Assembly (NCBI RefSeq): GCF_003626595.1
Contig: NZ_RBAK01000018.1
Location: 1-64,000, forward strand
Length of the DNA stretch: 64,000 nt
Source of the DNA: Micromonospora endolithica
GTDB lineage: Bacteria > Actinomycetota > Actinomycetes > Mycobacteriales > Micromonosporaceae
Direction: 5' to 3'
Shown: positions 27,430-35,126 of the stretch, one piece after another
Numbering within the stretch: the stretch's first letter is position 1
How the letters are laid out: the number at the start of each line of letters is the position of its first letter
Made by a program: the position numbers and the translations under genes
Notes under the pieces: model-generated
What the model saw: the letters and a program-made list of their open reading frames with translations, nothing else
What the model was told of the DNA's origin: nothing
The model's database searches: none

Positions 27430-27566
27430 CGTGCGACGGTACCCGTCGGCGCCGACACGGCTCGCCCGGCACGGCCCGCGACACCGTCACGGTCCGGCAA
27501 CCGTACGGCCGCGCCCGGTCATCTCTCTGCGGCGCGTGCCGGGCCGGATCGGTTAGGGTGCGAATC

Positions 27567-28073
27567 ATGCCGAGCGACGTGGTCCGCGTGGTCTACCGCA
27601 AGTACGACGGCGGCGCCCATCGCGACTACCCGGCCCGCCGGCTGGCCGAGGACGACCTCGGTGTCTGGCTCGGCGTCAACGCCGGCACCCGCTCGGTCTA
27701 CCACGGCCGGCCCTCGGTCGAGCAGATCCCGTTCGTCCTGCTGGTGCCGCATCATGCGTGGTGGACCGGCATGTTCAACCCGCCACCGCGCACCAGCGAG
27801 GTCTACTGCGACATCGCCACCCCGGCCTGCTGGACGGACGACGAGACGGTCCACCTCGTCGACCTCGACCTGGACGTCGTCCGGCGCCGGGCCACCGGCC
27901 TGGTGGAACTGCGCGACGAGGACGAGTTCGCCGAACACCGGGTGCGCTTCGGTTACCCCGACGACGTGGTCGTCGAGGCCGAGGCCGCCGCCCGGTGGCT
28001 CCTCGGTGCCCTCGGTGACGGCACCGAGCCGTTCGCCACGTCGTACCGGAAATGGCTGGCCCTGGTGGGCTGA
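27567..28073 (+). CDS. DUF402 domain protein
   Basis: A 168-residue protein matching the DUF402 fold, with the core HHAWWTGMFNPPPRTSEVYCDIATP and HLVDLDLDVV followed by DEDEFAEH. Characterised relatives are nucleoside phosphatases or RNA-associated proteins (FomD-like, RNase AM-like), so a phosphohydrolase role is possible. The start at ATG 27567 has TAGGGT seven bases upstream; a GTG at 27558 would add three residues. It is divergent from the helicase gene and convergent with the sigma factor. Confidence 0.82.
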   Translation: MPSDVVRVVYRKYDGGAHRDYPARRLAEDDLGVWLGVNAGTRSVYHGRPSVEQIPFVLLVPHHAWWTGMFNPPPRTSEVYCDIATPACWTDDETVHLVDLDLDVVRRRATGLVELRDEDEFAEHRVRFGYPDDVVVEAEAAARWLLGALGDGTEPFATSYRKWLALVG

Positions 28074-28096
28074 GCCGGCGGGGGCGGCGCGGCCCG

Positions 28097-29053
28097 TCAC
28101 CAGCGCGGCGGCCAGGTGTCCGACGGCCCGAGCGGCGGCACGTCGCGCACCTTGTCCGGGTTGAGCTGATTGAAGATCCCGGTCACCCGGCCGTCGTGCA
28201 CCGCCAGGGCGCTGACCAGCCGCAGCGGTCGGCCGTCGCGGAACTCCGTCTCCAGCAGCAGCCCCAGCACCCCGTCGACCAGCACCGGCCGGCCGCGCAG
28301 CCCGGGACCGTAGCGACCCGCCTGCCCGAACAGGCCCAGCGTGAAGCGGCCGACCTTGTCCGCGCCCACGATCGGGTGTCGGCCGGCCGGGAAGTGCCCG
28401 CCGCCGTCGCCCACCAGCACCACGTCCGGGGCGAGCAGCTTCAGCAGGTCGTCCAGCTCACCCGACTGGGTGGCGGCCACGAACGCCTGGACCACCCGGC
28501 GCTGCTCGGCCGGGCCGGCGGTGTGCCGGGGCGCCTGCGGCGCGTCGACGGCGCGGCGGGCCCGGGAGGCGAGCTGCCGGGCGGCGACGTCGGTGGTGCC
28601 CAGCACCTCGGCGATCCGGCCGAAGGGCACCGCGAACACGTCGTGCAGGACGAACGCGACCCGCTGCTCCGGACTCAACCGCTCCAGCACCACCAGCAGG
28701 GCGGTGCCGACCTGGTCGGCCCGGACCGCCCGCTCGGCCGGGTCGGGCGCGAAGCCGTCCGCCGGGTCCAGCGGCGTGACGAACGGCTCCGGCAGCCACT
28801 GACCCGGGTACGCCTCCCGGCGTACCCGCGCGGAGCGGAGCACGTCCAGGCAGATCCGGGAGCAGGTCGTGGTGAGCCACGCCGGGAGCTGGCGGATCCC
28901 GGCGCGGGTGGCCGGGTCGGCGAGCGCGCTCGCGTACCGCAGCCAGGTCTCCTGGACGGCGTCCTCGGCCTCGCTGCGGCTGCCCAGCATCCGGTATGCG
29001 ACCGCGGTCAACCGCTGCCGCTCCGCCTCGAACTCCGCGACCAGATCACCCAC
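28097..29053 (-). CDS. sigJ: ECF41-type RNA polymerase sigma factor (SigJ-like)
   Basis: A 318-residue sigma-70 family protein. Regions 2 and 4 (about 1-75 and 115-170) are followed by a SnoaL-like domain (about 180-318), the architecture of ECF41 sigma factors, whose C-terminal domain controls activity in place of an anti-sigma factor. The family motifs WLPEP (86-90), DGGGH (216-220; usually DGGGR/K) and NPDK (298-301) are all visible. ECF41 genes usually sit beside a carboxymuconolactone decarboxylase, oxidoreductase or epimerase gene; none is present here. Start: GTG 29053 behind GGGGGAGGG. Confidence 0.88.
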   Translation of the reverse strand: MGDLVAEFEAERQRLTAVAYRMLGSRSEAEDAVQETWLRYASALADPATRAGIRQLPAWLTTTCSRICLDVLRSARVRREAYPGQWLPEPFVTPLDPADGFAPDPAERAVRADQVGTALLVVLERLSPEQRVAFVLHDVFAVPFGRIAEVLGTTDVAARQLASRARRAVDAPQAPRHTAGPAEQRRVVQAFVAATQSGELDDLLKLLAPDVVLVGDGGGHFPAGRHPIVGADKVGRFTLGLFGQAGRYGPGLRGRPVLVDGVLGLLLETEFRDGRPLRLVSALAVHDGRVTGIFNQLNPDKVRDVPPLGPSDTWPPRW

Positions 29054-29195
29054 CCGTTCACCCTCCCCCGTCCACCCATGATCCTGCCCATCCCCAGGAC
29101 GAGCCGCCACCGGAGAATGTGACCCGCGCCGGCGGGGCAGGGGGACGGGACGCGGTCGGCGGGCGGTACTGGCGGGGGTGGGTGATGATCGCGGG

Positions 29196-30197
29196 ATGAG
29201 TGTGGGTGGCGGAACGGACCTGGCGGACAGGCCGAACGGGAGCGAGGGGACCGGCGTGGTGGCGCCGGTCGGCGGGACGATGCGGGACCTGCTGCGGCTA
29301 CCGGTCGGTGCACCGGTCGACCTGGCGGCGGTCCACCCGCGCGCCACGCCGGGGCTGCCCGAGCGGGCGGTCACCGGGGAGGACCGGAAGGCCTGGGCCC
29401 GCGCCCAGGTCGAGTTGCTCGGCGCGGACCTGGGTCGGCAGCAGGAGATGTTGTTCGCCGGGGCGAAGGCGCCGGGCGCCGGTACGAGGGCGAGCCGGAC
29501 GGACGGCGACCCGGCCCGGCGGCGGGTGCTCCTGGTGCTCCAGGCGATGGACAGCGGGGGCAAGGACGGCACGATCAAGCGGGTGGCGGGTGCCATGAAC
29601 CCGCTGGGCCTGCACATCCGCTCGTTCGGGCCGCCCACGGCGAAGGAACGGACCCACCACTTCCTGTGGCGGATCCGGCGGTCGCTGCCCCCGGCCGGGT
29701 ACGTGGGGGTCTTCAACCGCTCGCACTACGAGGACGTGCTGGTGGCCCGGGTCGACGCGCTGGTGCCGGAGGCCACCTGGCAGGCCCGGTACGACGAGAT
29801 CAACGCCTTCGAGCAGGAACTGGTCGACGACGGGGTGACCCTGGTCAAGGTGATGCTGCACATCTCGCACGCCGAGCAGGGCAAGCGCCTGCTGGAGCGC
29901 CTGGACGACCCGCGCAAGCACTGGAAGTACCAGCCGGGTGACGTCGACGCGCGCGCCCGCTGGGACGACTACCAGGCCGCGTACGCCGAGGCTCTCGGCC
30001 GGTGCGGCACGGACGTCGCGCCGTGGTTCCTGGTGCCGGCGGACCGCAAGTGGTACCGCGACTGGGCGGTGGCCCACCTGCTGAGAGAGACGTTCGACAC
30101 GCTCGCTCTGGGGTATCCGGGCGCCACCTTCGACGTACGGCGGGAACGGGAGCGACTGTTGGGAACCGCGGGACCGGTGAAAGTTAACGGAAGGTGA
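29196..30197 (+). CDS. Polyphosphate kinase 2 (PPK2 family)
   Basis: A 333-residue PPK2-type P-loop enzyme. Walker A is MDSGGKDG (118-125), and the lid and Walker B region includes FGPPTAKERTHHFLWR and FNRSHYEDVL. It transfers phosphate between polyphosphate and nucleotides; the class cannot be set by eye. The first 55 residues are a family-atypical extension. The ATG at 29196 has GATGAT six bases upstream. It stands before the PhoU-like/Pit pair, which fits a phosphate-storage role. Confidence 0.88.
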   Translation: MSVGGGTDLADRPNGSEGTGVVAPVGGTMRDLLRLPVGAPVDLAAVHPRATPGLPERAVTGEDRKAWARAQVELLGADLGRQQEMLFAGAKAPGAGTRASRTDGDPARRRVLLVLQAMDSGGKDGTIKRVAGAMNPLGLHIRSFGPPTAKERTHHFLWRIRRSLPPAGYVGVFNRSHYEDVLVARVDALVPEATWQARYDEINAFEQELVDDGVTLVKVMLHISHAEQGKRLLERLDDPRKHWKYQPGDVDARARWDDYQAAYAEALGRCGTDVAPWFLVPADRKWYRDWAVAHLLRETFDTLALGYPGATFDVRRERERLLGTAGPVKVNGR

Positions 30198-30200
30198 ACG
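30183..30200 (-). promoter_or_regulatory. Possible degenerate PHO box before the PhoU-like/Pit pair
   Basis: On the minus strand GTTCACC (30200-30194) is followed at an 11-base period by GTTAACT (30189-30183), resembling two PhoP direct repeats, the second with two mismatches. It overlaps the PPK2 stop codon and lies about 130 bases before the PhoU-like gene. Weak evidence. Confidence 0.3.
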
Positions 30201-30327
30201 CAGGGTAGATCGCAGTTGGCCAGAGGTGGGCCGCCGATTTTCCGGATCCGTCGTTTTCTAGCATTCCCTGGCGGGCGCCTCTCCGGGGCAGCCGCCACCC
30301 TTCCACCGACACGACGAGGTCCGTGCT

Positions 30328-30954
30328 GTGAAGTTTTCCTTCCGCCCGAACGAGGGCGCCTTCTACGAGCTCTTCACCAGGGCCGCGCACAACCTGGTGA
30401 AGGGCACCGCGCTGCTCAACGAGCTGGCGCTGCCCGGGGTCGAGGTGCAGTCGGTCAGCGAGCGGTTGACCGAGGTGGAGCACGACAGCGACCAGATCAC
30501 CCACGAGCTGTACAAGAAGATCAACTCCACCTTCGTGACGCCGTTCGACCGGGAGGACATCTACCGGCTGGGCTCGCTGCTGGACGACGTGATGGACCAC
30601 CTGGAGGCGGTCGGCAACCTGCTCTACCTGTACGGCCTCACCAAGCTGCCGTCGCTGCCCCGGGAGATGCACGAGCTGGTCAACGTGCTGGACCTGCAGG
30701 CGAAGCTGACCGCCGAGGCGATGCCCCGGCTGAAGTCGATGAAGGACCTCGAGGACTACTGGATCGAGTGCAACCGGCTGGAGAACGAGGGCGACCAGGC
30801 GTACCGGATGCTGCTGGTCCGTCTCTTCTCCGGCGAGTACGACGCGTTGACCGTGTTGAAGATGAAGGAGGTCGCCGACGAGTTGGAGGCCGCCTGCGAC
30901 GCCTTCGAGCACGTGGCCAACACCGTCGAGACCATCGCGGTCAAGGAGTCCTGA
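30328..30954 (+). CDS. DUF47 / PhoU-like protein (Pit accessory)
   Basis: A 208-residue all-helical protein of the PhoU-like DUF47 family, with repeated acidic metal-binding-like helices (EVEHDSDQITHELY and DREDIYRLGSLLDDVMDHLE). Genes of this family almost always stand directly before a Pit phosphate transporter, as here (4-base gap), and the protein probably modulates it. The start is GTG 30328, preceded by GACGAGG. TAGCAT at 30259-30264 is a possible -10 for the pair. Confidence 0.9.
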   Translation: MKFSFRPNEGAFYELFTRAAHNLVKGTALLNELALPGVEVQSVSERLTEVEHDSDQITHELYKKINSTFVTPFDREDIYRLGSLLDDVMDHLEAVGNLLYLYGLTKLPSLPREMHELVNVLDLQAKLTAEAMPRLKSMKDLEDYWIECNRLENEGDQAYRMLLVRLFSGEYDALTVLKMKEVADELEAACDAFEHVANTVETIAVKES

Positions 30955-30958
30955 TCCT

Positions 30959-31963
30959 GTGAGTCCGGAACTCATCGCCGTGCTGGCGGTGATCGCGGTG
31001 GCCCTGGCGTTCGACTACACCAACGGCTTCCACGACGCCGCCAACGCGATCGCGACCAGCATCTCCACCCGGGCGCTGACACCCCGGGTGGCTCTCGCCA
31101 TGGCGGCGGTCGGCAACTTCATCGGCGCGCACTTCGGTGCCGAGGTGGCCAAGACCGTCGGCAGCGGGCTGGTGTCCCTCCCCACCGGCCGGGCCAGTCT
31201 CGGCATCGTGTTCGCCGGGGTCATCGGCGCCATCGTCTGGAACCTGATCACCTGGTACTTCGGCCTGCCGTCGTCCTCGTCGCACGCCCTGATCGGCGGG
31301 CTGGTCGGCTCGACGCTGGCCGCCTCCGGCACGGTGCTCTGGACCGGCATCGGCGAGGACGTCATCATCCCGATGGTCCTCTCGCCGATGGTGGGCTTCG
31401 TCCTCGGTTACATCGTGATGATCGCCGTGCAGTGGATCTTCCGGAAGGGGCACCCGGGCAAGCTGAACCGGGGCTTCCGCTGGGCGCAGACCGCCTCGGC
31501 GGCGGCGATGTCGGTCGGCCACGGCATGCAGGACGCCGCCAAGACCATCGGTATCGTCGTGCTCGCGCTCTATGTCGGCGGCTACCAGGAGGACCCGGAG
31601 TTCATCCCGGAGTGGGCGTTCTGGACCTCCGCGGCCGTTCTCGCGGCGGGTACCTATGCCGGTGGCTGGCGGATCATCCGGACCCTGGGCCGCAAGATCA
31701 TCGACCTTCGGCCGCCGGAGGGCTTCGCCGCCGAGACCGTGGCCAGCTCGGTGCTCTACTTCAACGCCCTGGTGCTCGGTGCCCCGATCTCCACCACCCA
31801 CACGATCACCTCGGCGATCATGGGCGTCGGCGCCACCAAGCGGCTCTCCGCGGTGCGGTGGGGCGTCGCCGGCAACATCGTCGGCGCCTGGGTCCTGACC
31901 TTCCCGGCCGCCGGCTCCATCGGCGCCCTCATGTTCTTCCTGGTCCGCCCCCTGTTCAGCTGA
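30959..31963 (+). CDS. pit: Low-affinity inorganic phosphate transporter (Pit)
   Basis: A 334-residue PiT family permease with the two inverted-repeat signatures GFHDAANAIAT near the N-terminus and GHGMQDAAKTIGI in the middle, plus LPSSSSHALIGG and APISTTHTITSAIMG. About ten membrane segments. It takes up phosphate (probably as a metal-phosphate complex) with protons. Start: GTG 30959, four bases after the PhoU-like stop, so the two genes are very likely coupled. Its TGA stop opens copy 3 of the palindromic repeat. Confidence 0.93.
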   Translation: MSPELIAVLAVIAVALAFDYTNGFHDAANAIATSISTRALTPRVALAMAAVGNFIGAHFGAEVAKTVGSGLVSLPTGRASLGIVFAGVIGAIVWNLITWYFGLPSSSSHALIGGLVGSTLAASGTVLWTGIGEDVIIPMVLSPMVGFVLGYIVMIAVQWIFRKGHPGKLNRGFRWAQTASAAAMSVGHGMQDAAKTIGIVVLALYVGGYQEDPEFIPEWAFWTSAAVLAAGTYAGGWRIIRTLGRKIIDLRPPEGFAAETVASSVLYFNALVLGAPISTTHTITSAIMGVGATKRLSAVRWGVAGNIVGAWVLTFPAAGSIGALMFFLVRPLFS

Positions 31964-32023
31964 GGTGTAAGGAAGGGCCCCTTGTTAACGCCTGGCGTTG
32001 TACAAGGGGCCCTTCCTAACACC
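31961..32023 (+). repeat. GGGGCCC palindromic repeat, copy 3
   Basis: The element begins TGAGGTGTAAGGAAGGGCCC, whose TGA is the pit stop codon, continues through CTTGTTAACGCCTGG, and ends with the second half ACAAGGGGCCCTTCCTAACA. It lies between convergent genes and is a plausible terminator for both strands. Confidence 0.8.
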
Positions 32024-32073
32024 CAAGCCGCACCCGGAGCGCGCGGACGGCGCACTCGGAGCGCGGCGCGGGC

Positions 32074-33042
32074 TCACGTGTAGTCGACGCCGATCTGGGC
32101 GCGGATGTCGTCCAGCAGCGCCATCACCTCCAGGGTCGCCGCGTGCGGCACCAGCGGGCTCTCCCGCAGGCCCGCGGCGAGACAGCGCTGGACCTCCTCG
32201 GCCTCGTACTGGTAGCCGTTGCCGACCAGCTCCGCGGTGTGGGTCTCCGGGTCCGCGCCGGCCCGGTGCAGGGTGAACGAACCGGGCCGGAAGAACGGCG
32301 TGGGCAGGTCGATCCGCCCGCCGGTGCCGGTGATCGAGGCGACCAGCGGGGTCGCCCCCACCATGCCGCAGCTCAGCGTGGCCACCGCACCCGAGTCGTA
32401 CCCGAGGACGATCCCGGTGTTCTCGTCCACCAGCTCCGGGCTGATCTTCGCCCACGCGCGTACCTGGTCCGGCACGCCGAGCAGCAGGTGCGCCAGGCTC
32501 ACCGGGTAGACACCGAGGTCCAGCAGCGCGCCGCCGCCCAGGGTGCGGGCCCGCATCCGGTGCTCCGGCGGGAACGGCCCGGCCACCCCGAAGTCCGCCT
32601 GCACGCCGGTCACCGCGCCGATCGCGCCGTCGGCGAGCAGCTCGCACATTCGCCGGATCAGCGGGTTCGTCCGCATCCACATGGCCTCCATCAGGAAGAC
32701 CCCGGCGTCCCGCGCGGTGTCGACCAGCTCCCGGCTGGTCGACGAGTCCAGCGTGAAGGGCTTCTCCAGCAGCACCGCCCGTCCCGCGCGCAGGCAGGTC
32801 AGGGCCGCCGCGTGGTGCGCGGCGTGCGGGGTGGCGACGTACACGACGTCCAGGTCGGCGTCCGCGGCCAGTTCCGCCCAGGAGGCGTACGCACGCCGCG
32901 CCCCGTGCCGCTGCGCGAAGCGCTCCGCGCTCTCCGCCGTACGCGAGCCGACCGCGACCAGCTCCGCGTCCGGCACCAGCCGGAGGTCTTCGGCGAACTG
33001 CCCGGCGATGTGTCCGGTGGCGAGGATGCCCCATCTAGTCAT
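32074..33042 (-). CDS. Gfo/Idh/MocA family NAD(P)-dependent oxidoreductase
   Basis: A 322-residue two-domain oxidoreductase: Rossmann domain with GILATGHIAGQFAEDL, the family signature EKPF in VLLEKPFTLD (nicotinamide-site Lys and Pro), then a C-terminal alpha/beta domain with the DLGVYPV motif. It probably oxidises a sugar or cyclitol hydroxyl. The ATG at 33042 has TAGCGT seven bases upstream (leaderless). A LacI-type operator at 33069-33082 covers the expected -35 position, which fits sugar-responsive repression. Confidence 0.9.
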   Translation of the reverse strand: MTRWGILATGHIAGQFAEDLRLVPDAELVAVGSRTAESAERFAQRHGARRAYASWAELAADADLDVVYVATPHAAHHAAALTCLRAGRAVLLEKPFTLDSSTSRELVDTARDAGVFLMEAMWMRTNPLIRRMCELLADGAIGAVTGVQADFGVAGPFPPEHRMRARTLGGGALLDLGVYPVSLAHLLLGVPDQVRAWAKISPELVDENTGIVLGYDSGAVATLSCGMVGATPLVASITGTGGRIDLPTPFFRPGSFTLHRAGADPETHTAELVGNGYQYEAEEVQRCLAAGLRESPLVPHAATLEVMALLDDIRAQIGVDYT

Positions 33043-33068
33043 GCCGGCAACGCTAGCGAAGATCGGCG

Positions 33069-33082
33069 TGGGAGCGCTTCCG
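33069..33082. promoter_or_regulatory. LacI-family operator candidate over a -35 region
   Basis: TGGGAGCGCTTCCG matches 12 of 14 positions of TGGGAGCGCTCCCA. For the minus-strand oxidoreductase promoter (-10 TAGCGT read at 33055-33050) it sits where the -35 should be. It also lies upstream of the divergent Nudix gene. Confidence 0.45.
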
Positions 33083-33135
33083 GGGTGCGGAACCAGGCCG
33101 CGCACCGGGGCTGGCGCGTGGCCTAGGCTCCCGAC

Positions 33136-34248
33136 ATGACGATCGACCGCGACGGCTTCCCCGCCCCACCGGCGCTGGTGGAGCACGCCCGCCGGTTCCG
33201 CGCCGAGGGTGCCGTCCCGGCCGTGCCCCGGGTCGCGGCCACCGTGCTGCTGCTCCGTCCCGCCCCGACGGTCCCGGCCGCCCCGACGGTCCCGGCCGCC
33301 CCGACGGTCCCGGCCGCCCCGACGGTCCCGGCCGCCCCGACGGTCCCGGCCGCCCCGACGGTCCCGGCCGCCCCGACGGTCCCGGCCGCCCCGACGGTCC
33401 CGGCCGCCCCGGCCGACCCGGCCGCCCCGGCCGACCCGGCCGCCCCGGCGGCCCCGGCCGACCCGGCCGCCCCGGCGGCCCCGGCCGACCCGGCCGACCC
33501 GGCGGCCCCGGCCGACCCGGCCGATTCCAGGTCGGTCGCCGGGGTCGGCTTCGAGGTCTACCTGATCCGGCGGGTCGCCGCGATGGCGTTCGGCGGGATG
33601 TACGCCTTTCCGGGTGGCGGCGTGGATCCGTCGGACTCCCAGGCGCACCCGGGCTGGGCGGGACCGGGCCCCGAGGAGTGGGGCGCCCGGCTCGGTCTGA
33701 CCGCCCAGGCCGCGCAGGCGGTGGTCTGTGCCGCCGCCCGGGAGGTGTTCGAGGAGGCCGGGGTGCTGCTCGCCGGCCCGGACGCCGGCACGGTGGTGGG
33801 CGACGTCAGCGGCGACGACTGGGAGGCGGCCCGGGTCGCCCTGGAACGGCACGAGGTGGGCTTCGCCGACCTGCTGGCCCAACGCGGGCTCACCCTCCGG
33901 TCGGATCTGCTGCTGCCGTGGAGCCGGTGGATCACGCCCGAGTTCGAGCCGCGCCGCTTCGACACGTACTTCTTCGTGGCCCTGCTGCCGGCGGGACAGC
34001 GGACCCGGGACGTCTCCCGGGAGGCCGACCGGGTGCTCTGGGCCCGGCCGGCCGACGCGCGTGACCGGGCGGCGGCGGGTGAGCTGACCATGCTTCCGCC
34101 CACCCTGGTCACCCTCGACGAGGTCGCCGCGTGCGGCGACCTGGCGGGAGTGGCCCGGGCCGCGCGGTCCCGCGACGCCGCCAGCCCGGTGACGCCTCGG
34201 CTGGAGTTCGCTCCCGAAGGCGGCGAACCGCGTTTCCTGCTGCGCTGA
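33136..34248 (+). CDS. Nudix hydrolase with an expanded low-complexity insert
   Basis: A 370-residue protein. The Nudix box REVFEEAGV follows the GGMYAFPGGGVDPSD loop. The fold is interrupted: the first strand RVAATVLLLR (about 31-40) is separated from the next (GFEVYLIRR, about 137-145) by roughly 90 residues of APTVPA and APADPA repeats. The insert comes from an 18-bp minisatellite, so its length can change without a frameshift. It probably hydrolyses a nucleoside diphosphate derivative. The ATG at 33136 has TAGGCT six bases upstream. Confidence 0.87.
   Translation: MTIDRDGFPAPPALVEHARRFRAEGAVPAVPRVAATVLLLRPAPTVPAAPTVPAAPTVPAAPTVPAAPTVPAAPTVPAAPTVPAAPTVPAAPADPAAPADPAAPAAPADPAAPAAPADPADPAAPADPADSRSVAGVGFEVYLIRRVAAMAFGGMYAFPGGGVDPSDSQAHPGWAGPGPEEWGARLGLTAQAAQAVVCAAAREVFEEAGVLLAGPDAGTVVGDVSGDDWEAARVALERHEVGFADLLAQRGLTLRSDLLLPWSRWITPEFEPRRFDTYFFVALLPAGQRTRDVSREADRVLWARPADARDRAAAGELTMLPPTLVTLDEVAACGDLAGVARAARSRDAASPVTPRLEFAPEGGEPRFLLR
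33262..33531 (+). repeat. 18-bp minisatellite inside the Nudix gene
   Basis: Eight identical tandem copies of GCCCCGACGGTCCCGGCC (33262-33405), each encoding APTVPA, are followed to about 33531 by degenerate copies encoding APADPA and APA. The perfect copies imply recent expansion by slippage or recombination. Because the unit is a multiple of three, copy-number change keeps the reading frame. Confidence 0.95.
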
Positions 34249-34429
34249 GGCGGCTACCGCTTCCGGGTGGCGGTGTCGCCTCGGCGTGAACCGATCAAGC
34301 GTTACCAAGTAGTGATACTTTGACGCCACCACGATGCGCCGCCGGTCCCGACGCGTCGTTCATCCAGCATTGGTCGAGCGACTTTCGGACGGGACAATGG
34401 GTCGACGGCACAAGCCGGGGGCAGCCGGC

Positions 34430-34909
34430 ATGCTGCCACCACAAACGAACCTGGTGCACATCGCGGTGCCGGTGGAGTACGTGGGCCACATCGCCCGGCT
34501 CATCGAGGATCTCGACCGGGTCGCCCGGCCGCTGCCGCGGCCCAGCCAGCGCACCCGCGGCGCGGCGGTGACCGGCAGGGAGTGGCCGGTCCGGGAGCTT
34601 CGGCGGTTCGCCCAGGGGCGTTCGCGAACCCACCAGACGGTGGCCGCCATCCTCGACCTGCTCGCCGTCCGACCCGGTCAACGCCTGCCGGTCGGCGACA
34701 TCGCCGCCGAGCTGGGCATGTCGGTGGAGAAGGTGATCGGGGCGCTCGGCGGTCTGACCCGGATCGTCAAGGCCTACCACGACTACCCCACCTATGGGCT
34801 TCCCTTGCAGCGGATCACCGATTCGGCCGGCGGACGGTCGGCGGTGGTGTCGTACGCCCTCTCCGCGGAGCAGGCGAGACGCTGGCGGATCGTGCGCGAG
34901 CAGGGGTGA
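34430..34909 (+). CDS. Winged-helix-like hypothetical protein
   Basis: A 159-residue protein starting MLPPQTNLVHIAVPVEYV. The first half is amphipathic and basic (RPLPRPSQRTRG). The second contains a helix-turn-helix-like stretch: TVAAILDLLAVRPGQRLPVGDIAAELGMSVEKV, then IGALGGLTRI, and ends in a strand-rich RSAVVSYALSAEQARRWRI. DNA binding is inferred. ATG 34430 has GGGGG eight bases upstream; ATG 34397 is the alternative. An A/T-rich palindrome (AAGTAGTGATACTT, 34307-34320) lies upstream. Confidence 0.65.
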   Translation: MLPPQTNLVHIAVPVEYVGHIARLIEDLDRVARPLPRPSQRTRGAAVTGREWPVRELRRFAQGRSRTHQTVAAILDLLAVRPGQRLPVGDIAAELGMSVEKVIGALGGLTRIVKAYHDYPTYGLPLQRITDSAGGRSAVVSYALSAEQARRWRIVREQG

Positions 34910-34995
34910 CCGGCCTCGCCGGCGGCGCGTCCCGGCGGCCCCGCCGCCCTGCTCACGCGCCAGGGCGCCGCCGAGAGCTGGGGCGGACACGGCTT

Positions 34996-35037
34996 GTTCA
35001 CCCTTCGTTCACCATGCCCGGTCCAGTCGTTTAGGTA
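34996..35037 (+). promoter_or_regulatory. PHO box (PhoP site) and -10 of the pst operon
   Basis: Two perfect direct repeats GTTCACC (34996-35002 and 35007-35013) separated by CTTC are the actinomycete PhoP-binding PHO box. TAGGTA (35032-35037) is a suitable -10, 18 bases downstream, so the box replaces the -35, as in activated pho promoters. Confidence 0.9.
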
Positions 35038-35126
35038 CGCCTCGTAGCGTCCACCGCGATCGAGAAACTGACTCGCCAATCGGACCGAACGGCGGATCTC
35101 CCAGACCTCAGAGAGGTTTCATCACC

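Noticed and set aside
29056..29076. GTTCACC near the sigJ start as a PHO box
   Set aside because: The second repeat is not at an 11-base period (nearest match is 14 bases away), and the sequence is simply the complement of the sigJ ribosome-binding region.
33262..33531. The tandem repeat as a CRISPR array
   Set aside because: Units are contiguous without spacers, in frame, and encode a protein insert.
33136..34332. Extension of the oxidoreductase frame upstream into an Arg/Gly-rich repeat protein
   Set aside because: The repeat is the complement of the Nudix minisatellite. The conserved oxidoreductase start at 33042 has its own leaderless promoter, so the upstream part is not translated as that protein.
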